Position numbers and translations under genes: made by a program. Shown one piece after another: positions 27,587 through 37,370 of a stretch of 52,299 bases of DNA. The number at the start of each line of letters is the position of its first letter. The stretch's first letter is position 1. The notes beneath the pieces are model-generated. The model had not been told where the DNA came from and made no database searches. It was given only the letters and a program-made list of their open reading frames with translations. The DNA lies in assembly GCA_019234295.1 (NCBI GenBank), contig JAFALK010000032.1, positions 1 to 52,299 of the forward strand. The letters are read 5' to 3'. This stretch comes from Roseateles sp. (GTDB lineage Bacteria > Pseudomonadota > Gammaproteobacteria > Burkholderiales > Burkholderiaceae_C).

Positions 27587-29152
27587 TCAGGTCAGGGTCT
27601 CGAAGCGCGTGACGCGCCGCACCAGCTCGGCCAATTGCCGACCGGCCACCAGGGTGGCGGCGTTCTCGATGTCCGGGGCCAGGTAGTGGTCGCCGGGCAT
27701 GGGCGGGCAGGCCTGGCGCAGCAATGCATGGACCTGCTCGAGCGCGGCCGAGCTCTTGAGCGGGCGCAAGAACTCGAAGCCCTGGGCGGCGGCGAGCAGC
27801 TCGATGCCGATGATGTGGCTCGTGTTGTCCAGCATGTCGGCCAAGCGCCGCGCGGCGAAGGTGGCCATGCTCACATGGTCTTCCTGGTTGGCGCTCGTGG
27901 GCAAGCTGTCCACGCTGGCCGGATGGGCCAGGGACTTGTTCTCGCTCGCCAGGGCGGCGGCCGTCACGTGCGCGATCATGAAGCCGCTGTTCAGTCCGGC
28001 GTTCTCGGTCAGGAATGGCGGCAGGCGCGACACGCCGGTATCGATCAGCATGGCGATGCGGCGCTCGGCGATGGCGCCCACCTCGGCGATGGCGCAGGCC
28101 AGCGCGTCGGCGGCCAGCGCCACCGGCTCGGCGTGGAAGTTGCCGCCGCTGATCATGGCGCCGTCGTCGCTGAAGACGAGTGGGTTGTCCGTCACGGCAT
28201 TGGCTTCACGCAGCAGCACGGTGCTCACATAACGCGTCTGGTCCAGGCAGGCGCCCATGACCTGCGGCTGGCAGCGCAGGCAGTACGGGTCTTGCACGCG
28301 TTCGTCGCCCTCGCGGTGCGAGGCGCGGATCGCACTGCCGGCGAGCAGCTCGCGGTAGACGGCGGCCGTCTCAATCTGGCCGGGCTGGCCGCGCACGGCG
28401 TGGATGCGGGGATCGAAGGGGCCGTCGCTGCCGCGCGCAGCGTCCAGGCTCATCGCGCCGCTGACCAGGGCCGAGGCATAGAGCGTCTCAAAGCGCAGCA
28501 GGGCGTGCAAGGCCAGGGCGGTCGAGGTCTGCGTGCCGTTGATCAGCGCCAGGCCTTCCTTGGCCGCGAGCTCGAGCGGGGCGAGACCCTTCTCCTTCAA
28601 GACCTCCATCGCGGGCCGGCGCTGGCCCTTGCCCTGCTCGTCGAGCACGAGCATCTCACCTTCGCCCATCAGGGCCAGGGTCATGTGCGAGAGCGGCGCC
28701 AGATCGCCCGAGGCGCCGACCGAGCCCTTGGCCGGTACGAAGGGCACGAGGCCGGCGTTGAAGGCGTCGAGCAGGCTTTGCACGACCACGGGGCGCACGC
28801 CAGAGAAGCCGCGCGCCAGCGAGGCCGCCTTGGTCGCCAGCATCAGGCGCACGACCTCGGGTGCGAGCGGCTCGCCGACGCCGACGCAATGCGAGCGGAT
28901 CAGGTTGCGCTGCAGGGCAGCGAGTTCGTCCTTGCCGATGCGCTTGGACGCGAGCTTGCCGAAGCCGGTGTTGACGCCGTAGACGGGCGCGTCGCCGGCG
29001 GCGGCGTTGAGCACGAGGAGGGCGCTGCGCTCGATGTCGGCCGTTGCCGATGCGCTCAGTCGGAGGCTGATGCCGCCGGCATGGATGGCACGCAAGTCGG
29101 CAAGGCTCAGCGAGCCGGGTGTGAGGGTCAGTGAACTCATGGTGGGAATCAT
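27587..29152 (-). CDS. hutH: Histidine ammonia-lyase
   Basis: First step of histidine breakdown: histidine to urocanate and ammonia. About 517-521 residues. The MIO cofactor is built from the Ala-Ser-Gly in [14 protein letters not shown] (ASG about 143-145 counted from the second Met). [12 protein letters not shown] near 54-65, NQEDHVSM and the aromatic-lyase core are intact. The ATG at 29152 overlaps the hutU stop (ATGA); an in-frame ATG at 29140, giving MSSLTLTPG, is an equally plausible start. Transcribed with hutU, probably under HutC control. Confidence 0.96.
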   Translation of the reverse strand: MIPTMSSLTLTPGSLSLADLRAIHAGGISLRLSASATADIERSALLVLNAAAGDAPVYGVNTGFGKLASKRIGKDELAALQRNLIRSHCVGVGEPLAPEVVRLMLATKAASLARGFSGVRPVVVQSLLDAFNAGLVPFVPAKGSVGASGDLAPLSHMTLALMGEGEMLVLDEQGKGQRRPAMEVLKEKGLAPLELAAKEGLALINGTQTSTALALHALLRFETLYASALVSGAMSLDAARGSDGPFDPRIHAVRGQPGQIETAAVYRELLAGSAIRASHREGDERVQDPYCLRCQPQVMGACLDQTRYVSTVLLREANAVTDNPLVFSDDGAMISGGNFHAEPVALAADALACAIAEVGAIAERRIAMLIDTGVSRLPPFLTENAGLNSGFMIAHVTAAALASENKSLAHPASVDSLPTSANQEDHVSMATFAARRLADMLDNTSHIIGIELLAAAQGFEFLRPLKSSAALEQVHALLRQACPPMPGDHYLAPDIENAATLVAGRQLAELVRRVTRFETLT

Positions 29153-30825
29153 CCGATCATCGGGAGCTTGAGGCCGCGTTCCTTGGCGCAGGCTTGTGCG
29201 CTCTCGTAGCCGGCATCGGCATGACGCATGACGCCCGTACCGGGGTCGTTCCAGAGCACGCGCTCGATGCGCTTGGCGGCGGCGTCCGTGCCGTCGCAGA
29301 CGATCACGACGCCGCTGTGCTGCGAGTAGCCCATGCCCACGCCGCCGCCATGGTGCAGGCTCACCCAGGTGGCGCCGCCGGCGGTGTTGAGCAGGGCGTT
29401 GAGCAGGGGCCAGTCGGAGACGGCGTCGGAGCCGTCGCGCATGCTCTCGGTCTCGCGGTTGGGGCTGGCGACGGAGCCACTGTCCAGGTGGTCACGGCCA
29501 ATCACGATCGGGGCCTTCAGCTCCCCGCGCTTGACCATCTCGTTGAAAGCCAGGCCCGCGATGTGACGCTCGCCCAGGCCCAACCAGCAGATGCGCGCCG
29601 GCAGGCCCTGGAAGCTGATGCGCTCGCGTGCCATGTCCAGCCAGCGATGCACGTGGGCGTGATGCGGGAAGAGCTCCTTGATCTTGGCGTCGGTCTTGTA
29701 GATGTCCTCGGGATCGCCCGAGAGCGCCACCCAGCGGAACGGGCCCTTGCCCTCGCAAAACAGCGGGCGGATGTAGGCGGGCACAAAGCCGGGGAAGTCG
29801 AAGGCGTTCATCACGCCCTGATCCTTGGCGACTTGGCGGATGTTGTTGCCGTAGTCGACCACGGCGATACCCATGGCCTGGAAGTCCAGCATGGCCTGCA
29901 CGTGCACCGCGCAGCCCCGGGCAGCGGCGGCCTTGAGCTCGGCATGCTTGCTGGCATCAGCGGCGGCAGCCTTCCACTGCTCGACGCTCCAGCCGGCCGG
30001 CAGGTAGCCGTTGATCAGGTCGTGGGCCGAGGTCTGGTCGGTCACCAGATCGGGTGCCAGGCCGCCGGCCTTGGCGCGCTTGACGAGCTCGGGCAGGATC
30101 TCGGCCGCATTGCCGAGCAGGGCGATCGAGATCGCCTTCTTCTCGGCCTTGTACTTGGCGATGCGGGCCAGCGCGTCGTCAAGGTCAGTGGCCTGCTCGT
30201 CCACATAGCGCGTCTTGAGCCGGAAATCGATGCGCGACTGCTGGCACTCGATGTTCAGCGACACCGCGCCGGCGAAGGTGGCGGCCAGCGGCTGAGCGCC
30301 GCCCATGCCGCCCAGGCCGGCGGTGAGTACCCAGCGGCCCGCGAGGCTGCCGCCGAAATGCTGGCGGCCGGCTTCGGCGAAGGTCTCGTAGGTGCCTTGC
30401 ACGATGCCCTGCGTGCCGATGTAGATCCAGCTGCCGGCCGTCATCTGACCGTACATCATGAGACCCTTGCGATCGAGCTCGTTGAAGTGCTCCCAGTTGG
30501 CCCAGGCCGGCACCAGATTGGAGTTGGCCAGCAGCACGCGCGGCGCGTCTTCATGCGTGCGGAACACGCCCACGGGCTTGCCGCTCTGGATCAAGAGGGT
30601 CTCGTTGGCCTCGAGTTGTTTGAGCGACTTGAGGATGGCCTCGAAGCAGTCCCAGTTGCGCGCTGCCTTGCCGATGCCGCCGTAGACCACGAGTGCGTCC
30701 GGGTTCTCGGCCACGACCGGGTCCAGATTGTTCTGGATCATCCGGTAGGCGGCTTCGGAGAGCCAATTCTTGCAGCTCAGCTGTGTGCCTTGCGGTGCGC
30801 GGACGGTGCGCGGGGATGCGGCCAT
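29149..30825 (-). CDS. hutU: Urocanate hydratase
   Basis: Second step: urocanate to 4-imidazolone-5-propionate, using tightly bound NAD+. 558 residues. [16 protein letters not shown] near 48-63, the glycine-rich [16 protein letters not shown] near 165-180 and the catalytic-region DQTSAHD and CWLGLGERH segments are present. The ATG at 30825 is chosen over an upstream in-frame start because it follows a strong AGGAGG ribosome-binding site. The HutC-type palindrome lies 34 bp upstream. Confidence 0.97.
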   Translation of the reverse strand: MAASPRTVRAPQGTQLSCKNWLSEAAYRMIQNNLDPVVAENPDALVVYGGIGKAARNWDCFEAILKSLKQLEANETLLIQSGKPVGVFRTHEDAPRVLLANSNLVPAWANWEHFNELDRKGLMMYGQMTAGSWIYIGTQGIVQGTYETFAEAGRQHFGGSLAGRWVLTAGLGGMGGAQPLAATFAGAVSLNIECQQSRIDFRLKTRYVDEQATDLDDALARIAKYKAEKKAISIALLGNAAEILPELVKRAKAGGLAPDLVTDQTSAHDLINGYLPAGWSVEQWKAAAADASKHAELKAAAARGCAVHVQAMLDFQAMGIAVVDYGNNIRQVAKDQGVMNAFDFPGFVPAYIRPLFCEGKGPFRWVALSGDPEDIYKTDAKIKELFPHHAHVHRWLDMARERISFQGLPARICWLGLGERHIAGLAFNEMVKRGELKAPIVIGRDHLDSGSVASPNRETESMRDGSDAVSDWPLLNALLNTAGGATWVSLHHGGGVGMGYSQHSGVVIVCDGTDAAAKRIERVLWNDPGTGVMRHADAGYESAQACAKERGLKLPMIG

Positions 30826-30858
30826 GTTGAACCTCCTCGTTGTCGATGCGGGGCATTC

Positions 30859-30876
30859 TGCTTGTATAGACAAGCA
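30859..30876. promoter_or_regulatory. HutC-type operator
   Basis: TGCTTGT-ATAG-ACAAGCA, perfect 7-bp arms, midway in the 71-bp gap between divergent hutU and hutC. It resembles the TTGTANNTACAA-like sites of HutC repressors, so it probably represses both transcripts until urocanate accumulates. Confidence 0.8.
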
Positions 30877-30896
30877 TAGTCAAGTACCATCTGCGC

Positions 30897-31610
30897 ATGC
30901 CGGCGATATCTCCCCAGCCCCAGTACCTCAAGGTCAAATCCCATTTGCGAGAGGGCATCACCGCCGGGCGCTGGTCGCCGGGCGACCGGCTGCCTTCGGA
31001 GGCAGAACTGGTGAGCGAGTTCGGCCTCTCGCGCATGACCGTCAACCGGGCGCTGCGCGAGCTGGAACAGGAGGGCCTGGTCGAGCGCGTGCAGGGTGTT
31101 GGCAGCTTCGCGGCTCAGCTGCACCGCATCTCCAGCACGCTGACCGTGCGGGACGTGCACGAAGAGATCGTGGCCCGGGGCCATCGCCACGAGGCGCGCC
31201 TGCACACGCTGGGCAAGATCCGTGCCGATGCCGCTCAGGCGGCGCTGTTCGATCTCAAGGCCGGTGCGCCGCTGTTCCACAGCGTGATCGTCCACCTGGA
31301 GAACGGCCGGCCTATCCAGTGCGAAGACCGGCTCGTCAACCCGGCGTGCTCGCCGGATTACTTGAAGCTCGATTTCGCGCAGATGACCCCCACCCAGCAT
31401 CTGCTGGAGGTTGCACCCTTGTCCGAGGCGCGCTACACCATCGAATCCATGCTGCCGAGCGTGCAGGAGGCGGCGCTGTTGGACATCGCGCGGCGCGACC
31501 CCTGCCTGGTCGTGCGGCGCGTGACCTACAGCCGTGGGCGTACGGTCACGGCGGTGAAGCTGACCCACCCTGGCAGCGTGTACACCCTTGAAGGGAGTTT
31601 TCGGCCATGA
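30897..31610 (+). CDS. hutC: Histidine utilisation repressor HutC (GntR family)
   Basis: 237-residue transcriptional repressor. The N-terminal winged-helix DNA-binding domain spans residues about 8-75 (GDRLPSEAELVSEFGLSRMT, VNRALRELEQEGLVERVQG). The C-terminal UTRA ligand domain binds urocanate and shows the conserved VHLENGRPIQCEDRLVNP and the terminal LVVRRVTYS. It is expected to act at the palindrome directly upstream of its own gene. It overlaps hutD by four bases (ATGA). Confidence 0.95.
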   Translation: MPAISPQPQYLKVKSHLREGITAGRWSPGDRLPSEAELVSEFGLSRMTVNRALRELEQEGLVERVQGVGSFAAQLHRISSTLTVRDVHEEIVARGHRHEARLHTLGKIRADAAQAALFDLKAGAPLFHSVIVHLENGRPIQCEDRLVNPACSPDYLKLDFAQMTPTQHLLEVAPLSEARYTIESMLPSVQEAALLDIARRDPCLVVRRVTYSRGRTVTAVKLTHPGSVYTLEGSFRP

Positions 31611-32149
31611 GCTGGAGCATCGTCAAGCTGGAGAACGTGGCGCCGCAGCGCTGGAAGAACGGCGGCGGCTGGACTCGTGAGCTGCTGGCCTGGCCGCACC
31701 CGGCCGACTGGATGCTGCGCGTCTCCGTAGCCGACATCGAGGCCGATGGCCCGTTCTCGGCCTTCCCCGGCGTCGACCGCTGGTTCGGTGTGCTGTCAGG
31801 CCAGGGGGTCCGCCTCTACGAGTACGAAGTGCGGCCCGGCGACGAGCTGCTGCATTTCGATGGGAGTCTGGGCCCGGATTGCGAGCTGCTGGATGGCCCT
31901 ACGCGCGACTTCAACCTCATGCACCGCCGCGGCGCGGGTCGCGTGCGCGTGCAAGATGCCAGCAAGCCTTGCGAGCTGCATGGCGAGCTGCTGATGCTGT
32001 TCACCGCCGCGGGCGGCGTGATGCAGCATGGCGGACGCAAACACAAGCTGCCCGCGCTCTCAATGGCCTGGTGCATGCAACCGGCAGGGCAGGGCTTGAG
32101 CTTCCAGGGCCAGGGGGCAGCTTGGTGGATCTGCTGGAGCGCCGAGTGA
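31607..32149 (+). CDS. hutD: HutD family protein
   Basis: 180-residue bicupin-like protein of the HutD family. Typical sequence is [20 protein letters not shown] followed by [10 protein letters not shown], then [23 protein letters not shown]. HutD has no proven enzymatic activity; in Pseudomonas it is proposed to limit hut expression. It is translationally coupled to both hutC (ATGA) and hutI (GTGA). Confidence 0.92.
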   Translation: MSWSIVKLENVAPQRWKNGGGWTRELLAWPHPADWMLRVSVADIEADGPFSAFPGVDRWFGVLSGQGVRLYEYEVRPGDELLHFDGSLGPDCELLDGPTRDFNLMHRRGAGRVRVQDASKPCELHGELLMLFTAAGGVMQHGGRKHKLPALSMAWCMQPAGQGLSFQGQGAAWWICWSAE

Positions 32150-33321
32150 GCCGAACCCTTTGGCACAACGCGCGCCTGGCGACCCTGGACGGCGAAGGCT
32201 GGGGCCTCATCGAGGACGGCGCCCTGCTGGTCGAAGGCGAGCACATCGCCTGGCTGGGCGAGGCGGCCCAGGCGCCCCGGGCGGAGCACCAGCATGACTG
32301 TGCCGGCGCGCTGATCACGCCGGGTCTGATCGATGCTCACACTCACCTCGTGTACGCCGGCAACCGCTCGCGCGAGTTCGAGCTGCGCCTGCTGGGCGCC
32401 AGCTACGAGCAGATCGCGCGTGGCGGCGGTGGCATCCGCTCCACGGTCGCCGCCACACGAGCGGCCTCCGAGGAAGAGCTGCTGGCGCTGGCCCAGGCTC
32501 GCCTCGACGCGCTGATTGCCGAAGGCGTGACGACGGTCGAGGTCAAGTCGGGCTACGGTCTCTCGCTCGAATCGGAGCGGACATGCCTGCGCGTGGCGCG
32601 CCGGCTGCAAGGCGCCCAGGTGCAGGCCACGTGCCTTGGCGCCCATGCGCTGGCGCCGGAATTCGTGGACCGGCCGGATGACTACATCGGCGCCGTTTGC
32701 GAGTGGCTGCCCCTGCTGCAGGCGGAGGGCCTCGTCGATGCCGTCGATGCATTCTGCGAGAACATCGGCTTCACGCCCGTACAGACGCGCCGCGTTTTCG
32801 AGGCGGCGCAGCGCCTGGGCCTGCCCGTCAAGCTCCACGCCGAGCAGCTGTCGGACCAGCAGGGCACGCAGCTTGCGGCCTCCTTCGGTGCGCTCTCCTG
32901 CGACCATCTCGAGCACCTGAGCGCCGAGGGCGTGCAGGCCATGGCCGCCAGCGGCACCGTCGCCATGCTCCTGCCCGGCGCGTACTACTTCCTTCGGGAA
33001 ACCCAGCTGCCGCCCATTGAGCAGCTTCGCCAGGCCGGTGTCCCCATGGCGGTGGCCACCGACCACAACCCCGGCACCTCACCCACGCTCTCGCCGCTGC
33101 TGATGCTCAACATGGCCTGTACCTGCTTCCGGCTCACGCCCGAAGAAGCGCTGCGGGGCATGACTGTCAATGCGGCACGCGCTCTGGGCCTGGCCGACCG
33201 CGGCCGGCTCGTTGCAGGGCTGCGTGCCGACTTCTGCCTGTGGGACGCACAGCATCCCAGCGAGCTGGCCTACTACTTCGGCCGCAATCCGCTGCGGCAA
33301 CGTGTTCGAGGTGGTCTATGA
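32146..33321 (+). CDS. hutI: Imidazolonepropionase
   Basis: Third step: hydrolyses imidazolonepropionate to N-formimino-L-glutamate. 391-residue amidohydrolase. The metal site begins with [20 protein letters not shown] (HxH), followed by [11 protein letters not shown], the His in [16 protein letters not shown] and the Asp in [10 protein letters not shown]. The GTG at 32146 overlaps the hutD stop and gives [20 protein letters not shown] lies eight bases upstream. A GTG at 32125 is possible but less likely. Confidence 0.95.
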   Translation: MSRTLWHNARLATLDGEGWGLIEDGALLVEGEHIAWLGEAAQAPRAEHQHDCAGALITPGLIDAHTHLVYAGNRSREFELRLLGASYEQIARGGGGIRSTVAATRAASEEELLALAQARLDALIAEGVTTVEVKSGYGLSLESERTCLRVARRLQGAQVQATCLGAHALAPEFVDRPDDYIGAVCEWLPLLQAEGLVDAVDAFCENIGFTPVQTRRVFEAAQRLGLPVKLHAEQLSDQQGTQLAASFGALSCDHLEHLSAEGVQAMAASGTVAMLLPGAYYFLRETQLPPIEQLRQAGVPMAVATDHNPGTSPTLSPLLMLNMACTCFRLTPEEALRGMTVNAARALGLADRGRLVAGLRADFCLWDAQHPSELAYYFGRNPLRQRVRGGL

Positions 33322-34106
33322 ACGTCTTCAAGCTGCAGCAAGGCACGACCCCGCTGCTGATCAGCATGCCCCATGTGGGTACCGAGATTCCTGCCGATCA
33401 GGCAGACCGTTATGTTGAGCGCGCCGAGCGCACGGAGGACACCGACTGGTACCTGGAGCGGCTCTACGGCGGCATCGCCGAGCGCCTGGGCGCCAGCCTC
33501 CTCGTGCCGCGCTACTCGCGCTTTCTGATCGACCTGAACCGCCCGCCCGAGGACACGCCCATGTATCCGGGCGCGTCCAACACCGAGCTGTGCCCCACGC
33601 GCTTTTTCACCGGTGAGCCGCTCTATCGAGAGGGCCGAGCGCCCGACGAGGCCGAGAAGCTGCGCCGCCGCGAGACTTACTGGCGGCCCTATCACGACGC
33701 CCTGCAGGCCGAACTCGACCGCATTCGCGCCGCGCACGGCCATGCACTGCTCTTCGACGCCCACAGCATCAAGTCCGAGCTGCCCTGGCTGTTCGAGGGC
33801 GAGCTGCCGGCCTTGAACCTCGGCACCGTCGAGGGCCGCTCCTGCGCGCCGGAAATCACGCGCAGCCTGGGCGCCTTGCTCGCCGGCCAGGGCCGCTACA
33901 GCCAGGTCGTGAACGGCCGCTTCAAGGGCGGCTACATCACCCGCCACTACGGCCGGCCCGAGCTGAACCAGCACGCCGTGCAGCTGGAAATGTGCTGGCG
34001 CTGCTACATGGACGAGCCCAGCATGTCCTATGACCACGACAAGGCCGAGGAAGTCCAGCCCCTGCTCGAAGCGCTGCTGCGCCGCTATCTCGAATGGAAG
34101 TCATGA
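33318..34106 (+). CDS. hutG: N-formylglutamate deformylase
   Basis: Last step of the five-step pathway: N-formylglutamate to glutamate and formate. 262 residues, in the N-formylglutamate amidohydrolase family. [13 protein letters not shown] near 13-25, [20 protein letters not shown] near 66-85, [17 protein letters not shown] and [14 protein letters not shown] are the family's conserved blocks. Coupled to hutI by ATGA and to hutF by ATGA. Confidence 0.95.
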   Translation: MNVFKLQQGTTPLLISMPHVGTEIPADQADRYVERAERTEDTDWYLERLYGGIAERLGASLLVPRYSRFLIDLNRPPEDTPMYPGASNTELCPTRFFTGEPLYREGRAPDEAEKLRRRETYWRPYHDALQAELDRIRAAHGHALLFDAHSIKSELPWLFEGELPALNLGTVEGRSCAPEITRSLGALLAGQGRYSQVVNGRFKGGYITRHYGRPELNQHAVQLEMCWRCYMDEPSMSYDHDKAEEVQPLLEALLRRYLEWKS

Positions 34107-35467
34107 ACTACCTTGCTCCGCTGGCCTGGGTCGACGGCCGCTGGCAGCGCGACGTGCGCCTGAGCGTGGACGGCAACGGGCACTGGGACGCGATCGAGGC
34201 GGGCGCGACGAGCGAAGGCACGCTGCGGCTCGACGGCCCTGTGATCCCGAGCCTCGTCGATGCCCACAGCCACGCCTTCCAGCGCGCCTTCGCAGGCCTG
34301 GCCGAGCGGCGCGAAGCCGGTGCCGACGATTTCTGGTCCTGGCGCGACCGCATGTACGGCCTGGCGCTGAAGCTCACGCCCGAGCAGGCCCGCGCGATTG
34401 CGGCGCAGCTCTACGTGGAGCTGCTCAAGGGCGGCTTCACCCAGGTCTGCGAGTTCCACTACCTGCACCACGCTCCCGACGGCAGCGCCTACGCGGACGA
34501 GCTGGCCATGAGCTGGTCCTTGGCCGATGCCGCCGCCGATGCCGGCATGGGCCTGACGATGCTGCCCGTGCTTTACGCGCGCTCCGGTTTCGGCGCCCAG
34601 GGCTTGCGCGAGGACCAGCGGCGCTTCCGCACCGATGCCGCCTGGGTGCACCGCGCACAGCAGCGCATCACTGCCGCGGGCCGCACGCTGCTCGATGCCG
34701 GCGTGGCCCTGCATTCGCTGCGCGCTGCGAACGAGCAGGACATCCGTGAGCTGCAGCGCCTCGTCGGCGACGACGATCTACCCATCCACATCCACATCGC
34801 CGAACAGCAGGCCGAGGTGGCCGCCAGCCTCGCGCATAGCGGCCAGCGGCCCATGCAGTGGCTCTGCAAGCATCTGCGCCTGGATGCACGTTGGCAGCTG
34901 GTGCACGCCACCCACAGCACTCCTGAGGAAATCGCCCAGGTGGCCGCTAGCGGCGCCAGCGTCGTGATCTGCCCTGGCACCGAGGCCAACCTCGGCGATG
35001 GCCTGGCGGATCTGCGCGGCTGGCTCGACGCTGGCGTGCCGATGAGCCTGGGCTCCGACAGCCACGTCACGCGCGGTATCGTCGAGGAACTGCGCTGGCT
35101 GGAGTACGGCCAGCGGCTCGGACTTCAGCAGCGCAATGTGGCGGCTACGCCGCCGGTGCAGGCCTCAACGGCGGCGAGGCTGTTCGAGGCGATGCGCTCG
35201 GGCAGTGCGAGGCCCGCGGGCCTGAAGCAATGGGGCCTGGAGCGCGGGGCGCGGGCGGACTTCCTGGTGCTCGATCGCAAGGCGTCGGGCTTGCTGGGCT
35301 TGCCGGACGAGCATCTGCTCGATGGCCTGGTCTTCGCCACGCAGACTTCGGCGGTGCGCGATGTGTTCGTGGCCGGCCGATGCGTGATCCAGGCTGGCCG
35401 TCATACGGCCGAGGATGTGATCTCCGAGGAGTTTTCCAGCGTCATGCAGGCGCTTTGGGCGGTGTAG
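34103..35467 (+). CDS. hutF: Formimidoylglutamate deiminase
   Basis: Fourth step: formiminoglutamate to N-formylglutamate and ammonia. 454-residue amidohydrolase. VDAHSHAFQRAFAG near residues 54-67 carries the HxH metal site; IHIAEQQAEV, HATHSTPEE and GSDSHVTRGIVEELRW complete it. The ATG at 34103 overlaps the hutG stop; a second in-frame ATG nine bases upstream is also possible. HutF plus HutG mark the formylglutamate branch. It is the last gene of the plus-strand hut operon, and no histidine or urocanate transporter follows. Confidence 0.94.
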   Translation: MNYLAPLAWVDGRWQRDVRLSVDGNGHWDAIEAGATSEGTLRLDGPVIPSLVDAHSHAFQRAFAGLAERREAGADDFWSWRDRMYGLALKLTPEQARAIAAQLYVELLKGGFTQVCEFHYLHHAPDGSAYADELAMSWSLADAAADAGMGLTMLPVLYARSGFGAQGLREDQRRFRTDAAWVHRAQQRITAAGRTLLDAGVALHSLRAANEQDIRELQRLVGDDDLPIHIHIAEQQAEVAASLAHSGQRPMQWLCKHLRLDARWQLVHATHSTPEEIAQVAASGASVVICPGTEANLGDGLADLRGWLDAGVPMSLGSDSHVTRGIVEELRWLEYGQRLGLQQRNVAATPPVQASTAARLFEAMRSGSARPAGLKQWGLERGARADFLVLDRKASGLLGLPDEHLLDGLVFATQTSAVRDVFVAGRCVIQAGRHTAEDVISEEFSSVMQALWAV

Positions 35468-35815
35468 ATTCCGGGCCTCGGTCAATCTGCCCGAGAGCGC
35501 CGCGCGAAGAGCCTGCCCACCTCGTCGTACAGTCAATCCCAAAGATCTTCGCTTGGATGCTCCAGCATCACACGATTCGTCATGCTCTATGGGTCGCCCG
35601 GAACCCGTCTTGTGCGCCGGAAAGAAGCTGTCGGTCGATTTGCGGGACAGCGACTGGCTCAGTTCGACCCTGAGCTGTCGCTCGGACTTGCCAGGTTGCC
35701 TACCCGAGCGCTGTGGCTGGACGGACTGCGGCCCCCATTCGCGCGTTCGCCATGACGCGAAGGCGCAAGCCCGCTGGCGCATGCCATTCCCATCGATGGT
35801 GACTGGACAGCACTC
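35468..35815. other. Intergenic, boundary between hut operon and accessory region
   Basis: No gene is supported. Open frames on both strands lack family resemblance. It lies between the hut operon and the first toxin-antitoxin module. Confidence 0.5.
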
Positions 35816-35844
35816 TTGCCTGAGTTGTAGACTATGTGTATAAA
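35816..35844 (+). promoter_or_regulatory. ccdAB promoter
   Basis: TTGCCT at 35816-35821, 17-bp spacer, TATAAA at 35839-35844. It is 40 bp before the ccdA start and directly upstream of the palindromic operator. Confidence 0.7.
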
Positions 35845-35846
35845 TT

Positions 35847-35868
35847 ATGCGCATTATATTGTGCGCAT
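35847..35868. promoter_or_regulatory. ccdAB operator palindrome
   Basis: ATGCGCA and TGCGCAT arms with an 8-bp AT-rich spacer, between the -10 box and ccdA. It is well placed for autorepression by CcdA-CcdB. Confidence 0.65.
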
Positions 35869-35883
35869 CCATCGGGAATCATC

Positions 35884-36132
35884 ATGCCTGCTGCTTCATC
35901 GCTTGAGCGTTCGGCAAAGCGCGCCGTCAACCTGACGCTAAGTGTCGACACGCTGGCTGCCGCCAAGGCCCTAAACCTGAATGTGTCATCGCTCTGTGAC
36001 GCTTACCTGCGTGAGGTGGTGCGTCAAGAACAAGAACGACGTTGGCGCGCCGAGCACGCAGAGTTTGTCGGTGCCTACAACGCCACCGTCGAGGCCGAAG
36101 GACTTCCACTAGACGCATGGAGGGCGTTTTAA
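35884..36132 (+). CDS. ccdA: CcdA-type antitoxin
   Basis: 82-residue antitoxin. The N-terminal ribbon-helix-helix shows KRAVNLTLSVDTLAAAKALN (residues 12-31), and the C-terminal tail RAEHAEFVGAYNATVEAEG followed by LPLDAWRAF is the toxin-neutralising CcdA tail. It represses its own promoter with CcdB in known systems. It ends exactly where the ccdB GTG begins, with no spacer. Confidence 0.9.
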   Translation: MPAASSLERSAKRAVNLTLSVDTLAAAKALNLNVSSLCDAYLREVVRQEQERRWRAEHAEFVGAYNATVEAEGLPLDAWRAF

Positions 36133-36450
36133 GTGGCGCGATTCGACGTCTTCCGCAATGCTGGGCCACATGCCGCTTCGACTCCATTCTTGGTCGACGT
36201 CCAGAGTAACCTGCTCGATGGACTCGAAACCTGTGTTGTCATTCCCCTGCGCCGCTTGGACCGCTTTGTCGTGGAGAAGCTACCAGCCCAACTATGCCCA
36301 GTCTTCGAAATCGAAGGGTTGAACTGTCTACTCGAAACCCCAAAGATGGCGGCCGTTCCACGTCGCTTGCTCAAAGCGCACGTGACCTCGCTCGCCAGGG
36401 AGCAGCACCGAGTTACGGGAGCACTGGACTTTCTGTTCCAGGGTTACTGA
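36133..36450 (+). CDS. ccdB: CcdB-type toxin (gyrase poison family)
   Basis: 105-residue toxin starting with GTG: MARFDVFRNAG, then FLVDVQSNLLDGLETCVVIP near 19-38 and a central beta-sheet, with PVFEIEG matching CcdB. Family members trap DNA gyrase. The C-terminus reads FLFQGY, whereas F-plasmid CcdB ends FWGI; the Trp of the W99-G100-I101 gyrase-contact triad is replaced by Gln while the Gly is kept. Toxicity cannot be judged from sequence. Confidence 0.9.
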   Translation: MARFDVFRNAGPHAASTPFLVDVQSNLLDGLETCVVIPLRRLDRFVVEKLPAQLCPVFEIEGLNCLLETPKMAAVPRRLLKAHVTSLAREQHRVTGALDFLFQGY

Positions 36451-36573
36451 GCCGGCCTGTCACCCGGGCGAGGCCTGATGCCCAGAACCCGACGCTCGTG
36501 ATTGACTGCAGATGGCCCAAGCCCGCATACATAGATCCGTGCACCGCGCTGCCTGAGGGCGGCCTGGAGGGGC

Positions 36574-36888
36574 TCAATGGAAGTCTTCCTCGCGCTGGTT
36601 GCGTGCGCCGATCACGAGCACCAATTCGGGAGAGCGGATGTCGAAGCGCAGGATGTAGCCGGTTTTGCCGAACGGGATGATGAGTTCGCGCAGCGTCGAC
36701 CGGGCACCGACCTTGCGGTAGCTGTACGGCGTTGTCGTCAGGTGGCTCAATGCAGCTTGTCGGATGACGTTGATGGCTTCGTCGGCCACTTCAAGTTCTT
36801 CGAGCGTTTCGGCGCGATTGAGCAGGAAGTCGTAGAGCCGTATTAGGTCGTCCTCAGCGCCTTGCGTGAATTCGACGGCGTAGCTCAT
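36574..36888 (-). CDS. RelE/ParE family toxin
   Basis: 104 residues with the ParE layout: MSYAVEFTQGAEDDLIRLYDFL, a helical hairpin, then YRKVGARSTLRELIIPFGKTG and the final beta-strands YILRFDIRSPELVLVIGARN. ParE members poison gyrase, RelE members cleave mRNA; which applies is not determined. The ATG overlaps the antitoxin stop by four bases. It lies convergent to ccdAB with a 123-bp gap. Confidence 0.88.
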   Translation of the reverse strand: MSYAVEFTQGAEDDLIRLYDFLLNRAETLEELEVADEAINVIRQAALSHLTTTPYSYRKVGARSTLRELIIPFGKTGYILRFDIRSPELVLVIGARNQREEDFH

Positions 36889-37157
36889 CCGCCAAGTTGC
36901 TTGCGGCGCTTAGCCAGCTTGGATTCGAGCTTGGCAATGACCTGGGCGGCGGGGATGGACGCTACTGTGCGCTCGTACTCGGCCAGGGATGCCTCGCACC
37001 GCGACGCGAAGTCGGTCTGAACGCGCCGGTACTCAACGGCCTTGCGCACCGCGCCCTCGACGAATTCGGTCAAGGTTTCGCCAGGACGCAGCACCGCATC
37101 GAGGCTGGCACGTAGCTCGCTCTCAACACGGACTTGGGGAATGACGGCGTCTTTCAT
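36885..37157 (-). CDS. Antitoxin of the ParE-like toxin
   Basis: 90-residue basic and helical protein. The N-terminus MKDAVIPQVRVESELRASLD followed by LRPGETLTEFVEGAV suggests a ribbon-helix-helix DNA-binding antitoxin (YlcI/YnfO-like); the C-terminus AAQVIAKLESKLAKRRKQL is the likely toxin-binding helix. The ATG at 37157 is chosen because the conserved part starts there. Upstream, an inverted repeat fits autoregulation. Confidence 0.8.
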   Translation of the reverse strand: MKDAVIPQVRVESELRASLDAVLRPGETLTEFVEGAVRKAVEYRRVQTDFASRCEASLAEYERTVASIPAAQVIAKLESKLAKRRKQLGG

Positions 37158-37164
37158 AGTTAAA

Positions 37165-37186
37165 TCGTATTGCAAATGCACTACGA
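37165..37186. promoter_or_regulatory. Candidate operator upstream of the ParE-type module
   Basis: TCGTA (37165-37169) and TACGA (37182-37186) arms with a 12-bp spacer, eight bases before the antitoxin start. Short arms, so moderate support. Confidence 0.45.
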
Positions 37187-37370
37187 AATCAAACCCCATT
37201 GCAAAACTGGCCGGTCCGGCCGGTTCGAACGCTCCGAAGCTGCCGTTCGCGACCGGCAGGTTAGGGCCGAACTGCGTCCTCGGTGCGGGCAGCGGCGGGC
37301 CGTTGACCGCCGTGTCGTTGATCTGCGTCACTTGGGGGCTCAGCCAAACACCGGGCACCCTTCCTATCCG

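Noticed and set aside
37158..37358. N-terminal extension of the ParE antitoxin (VTQINDTAVNG...)
   Set aside because: It would place the operator-like inverted repeat inside the gene, and the conserved antitoxin start is at 37157.
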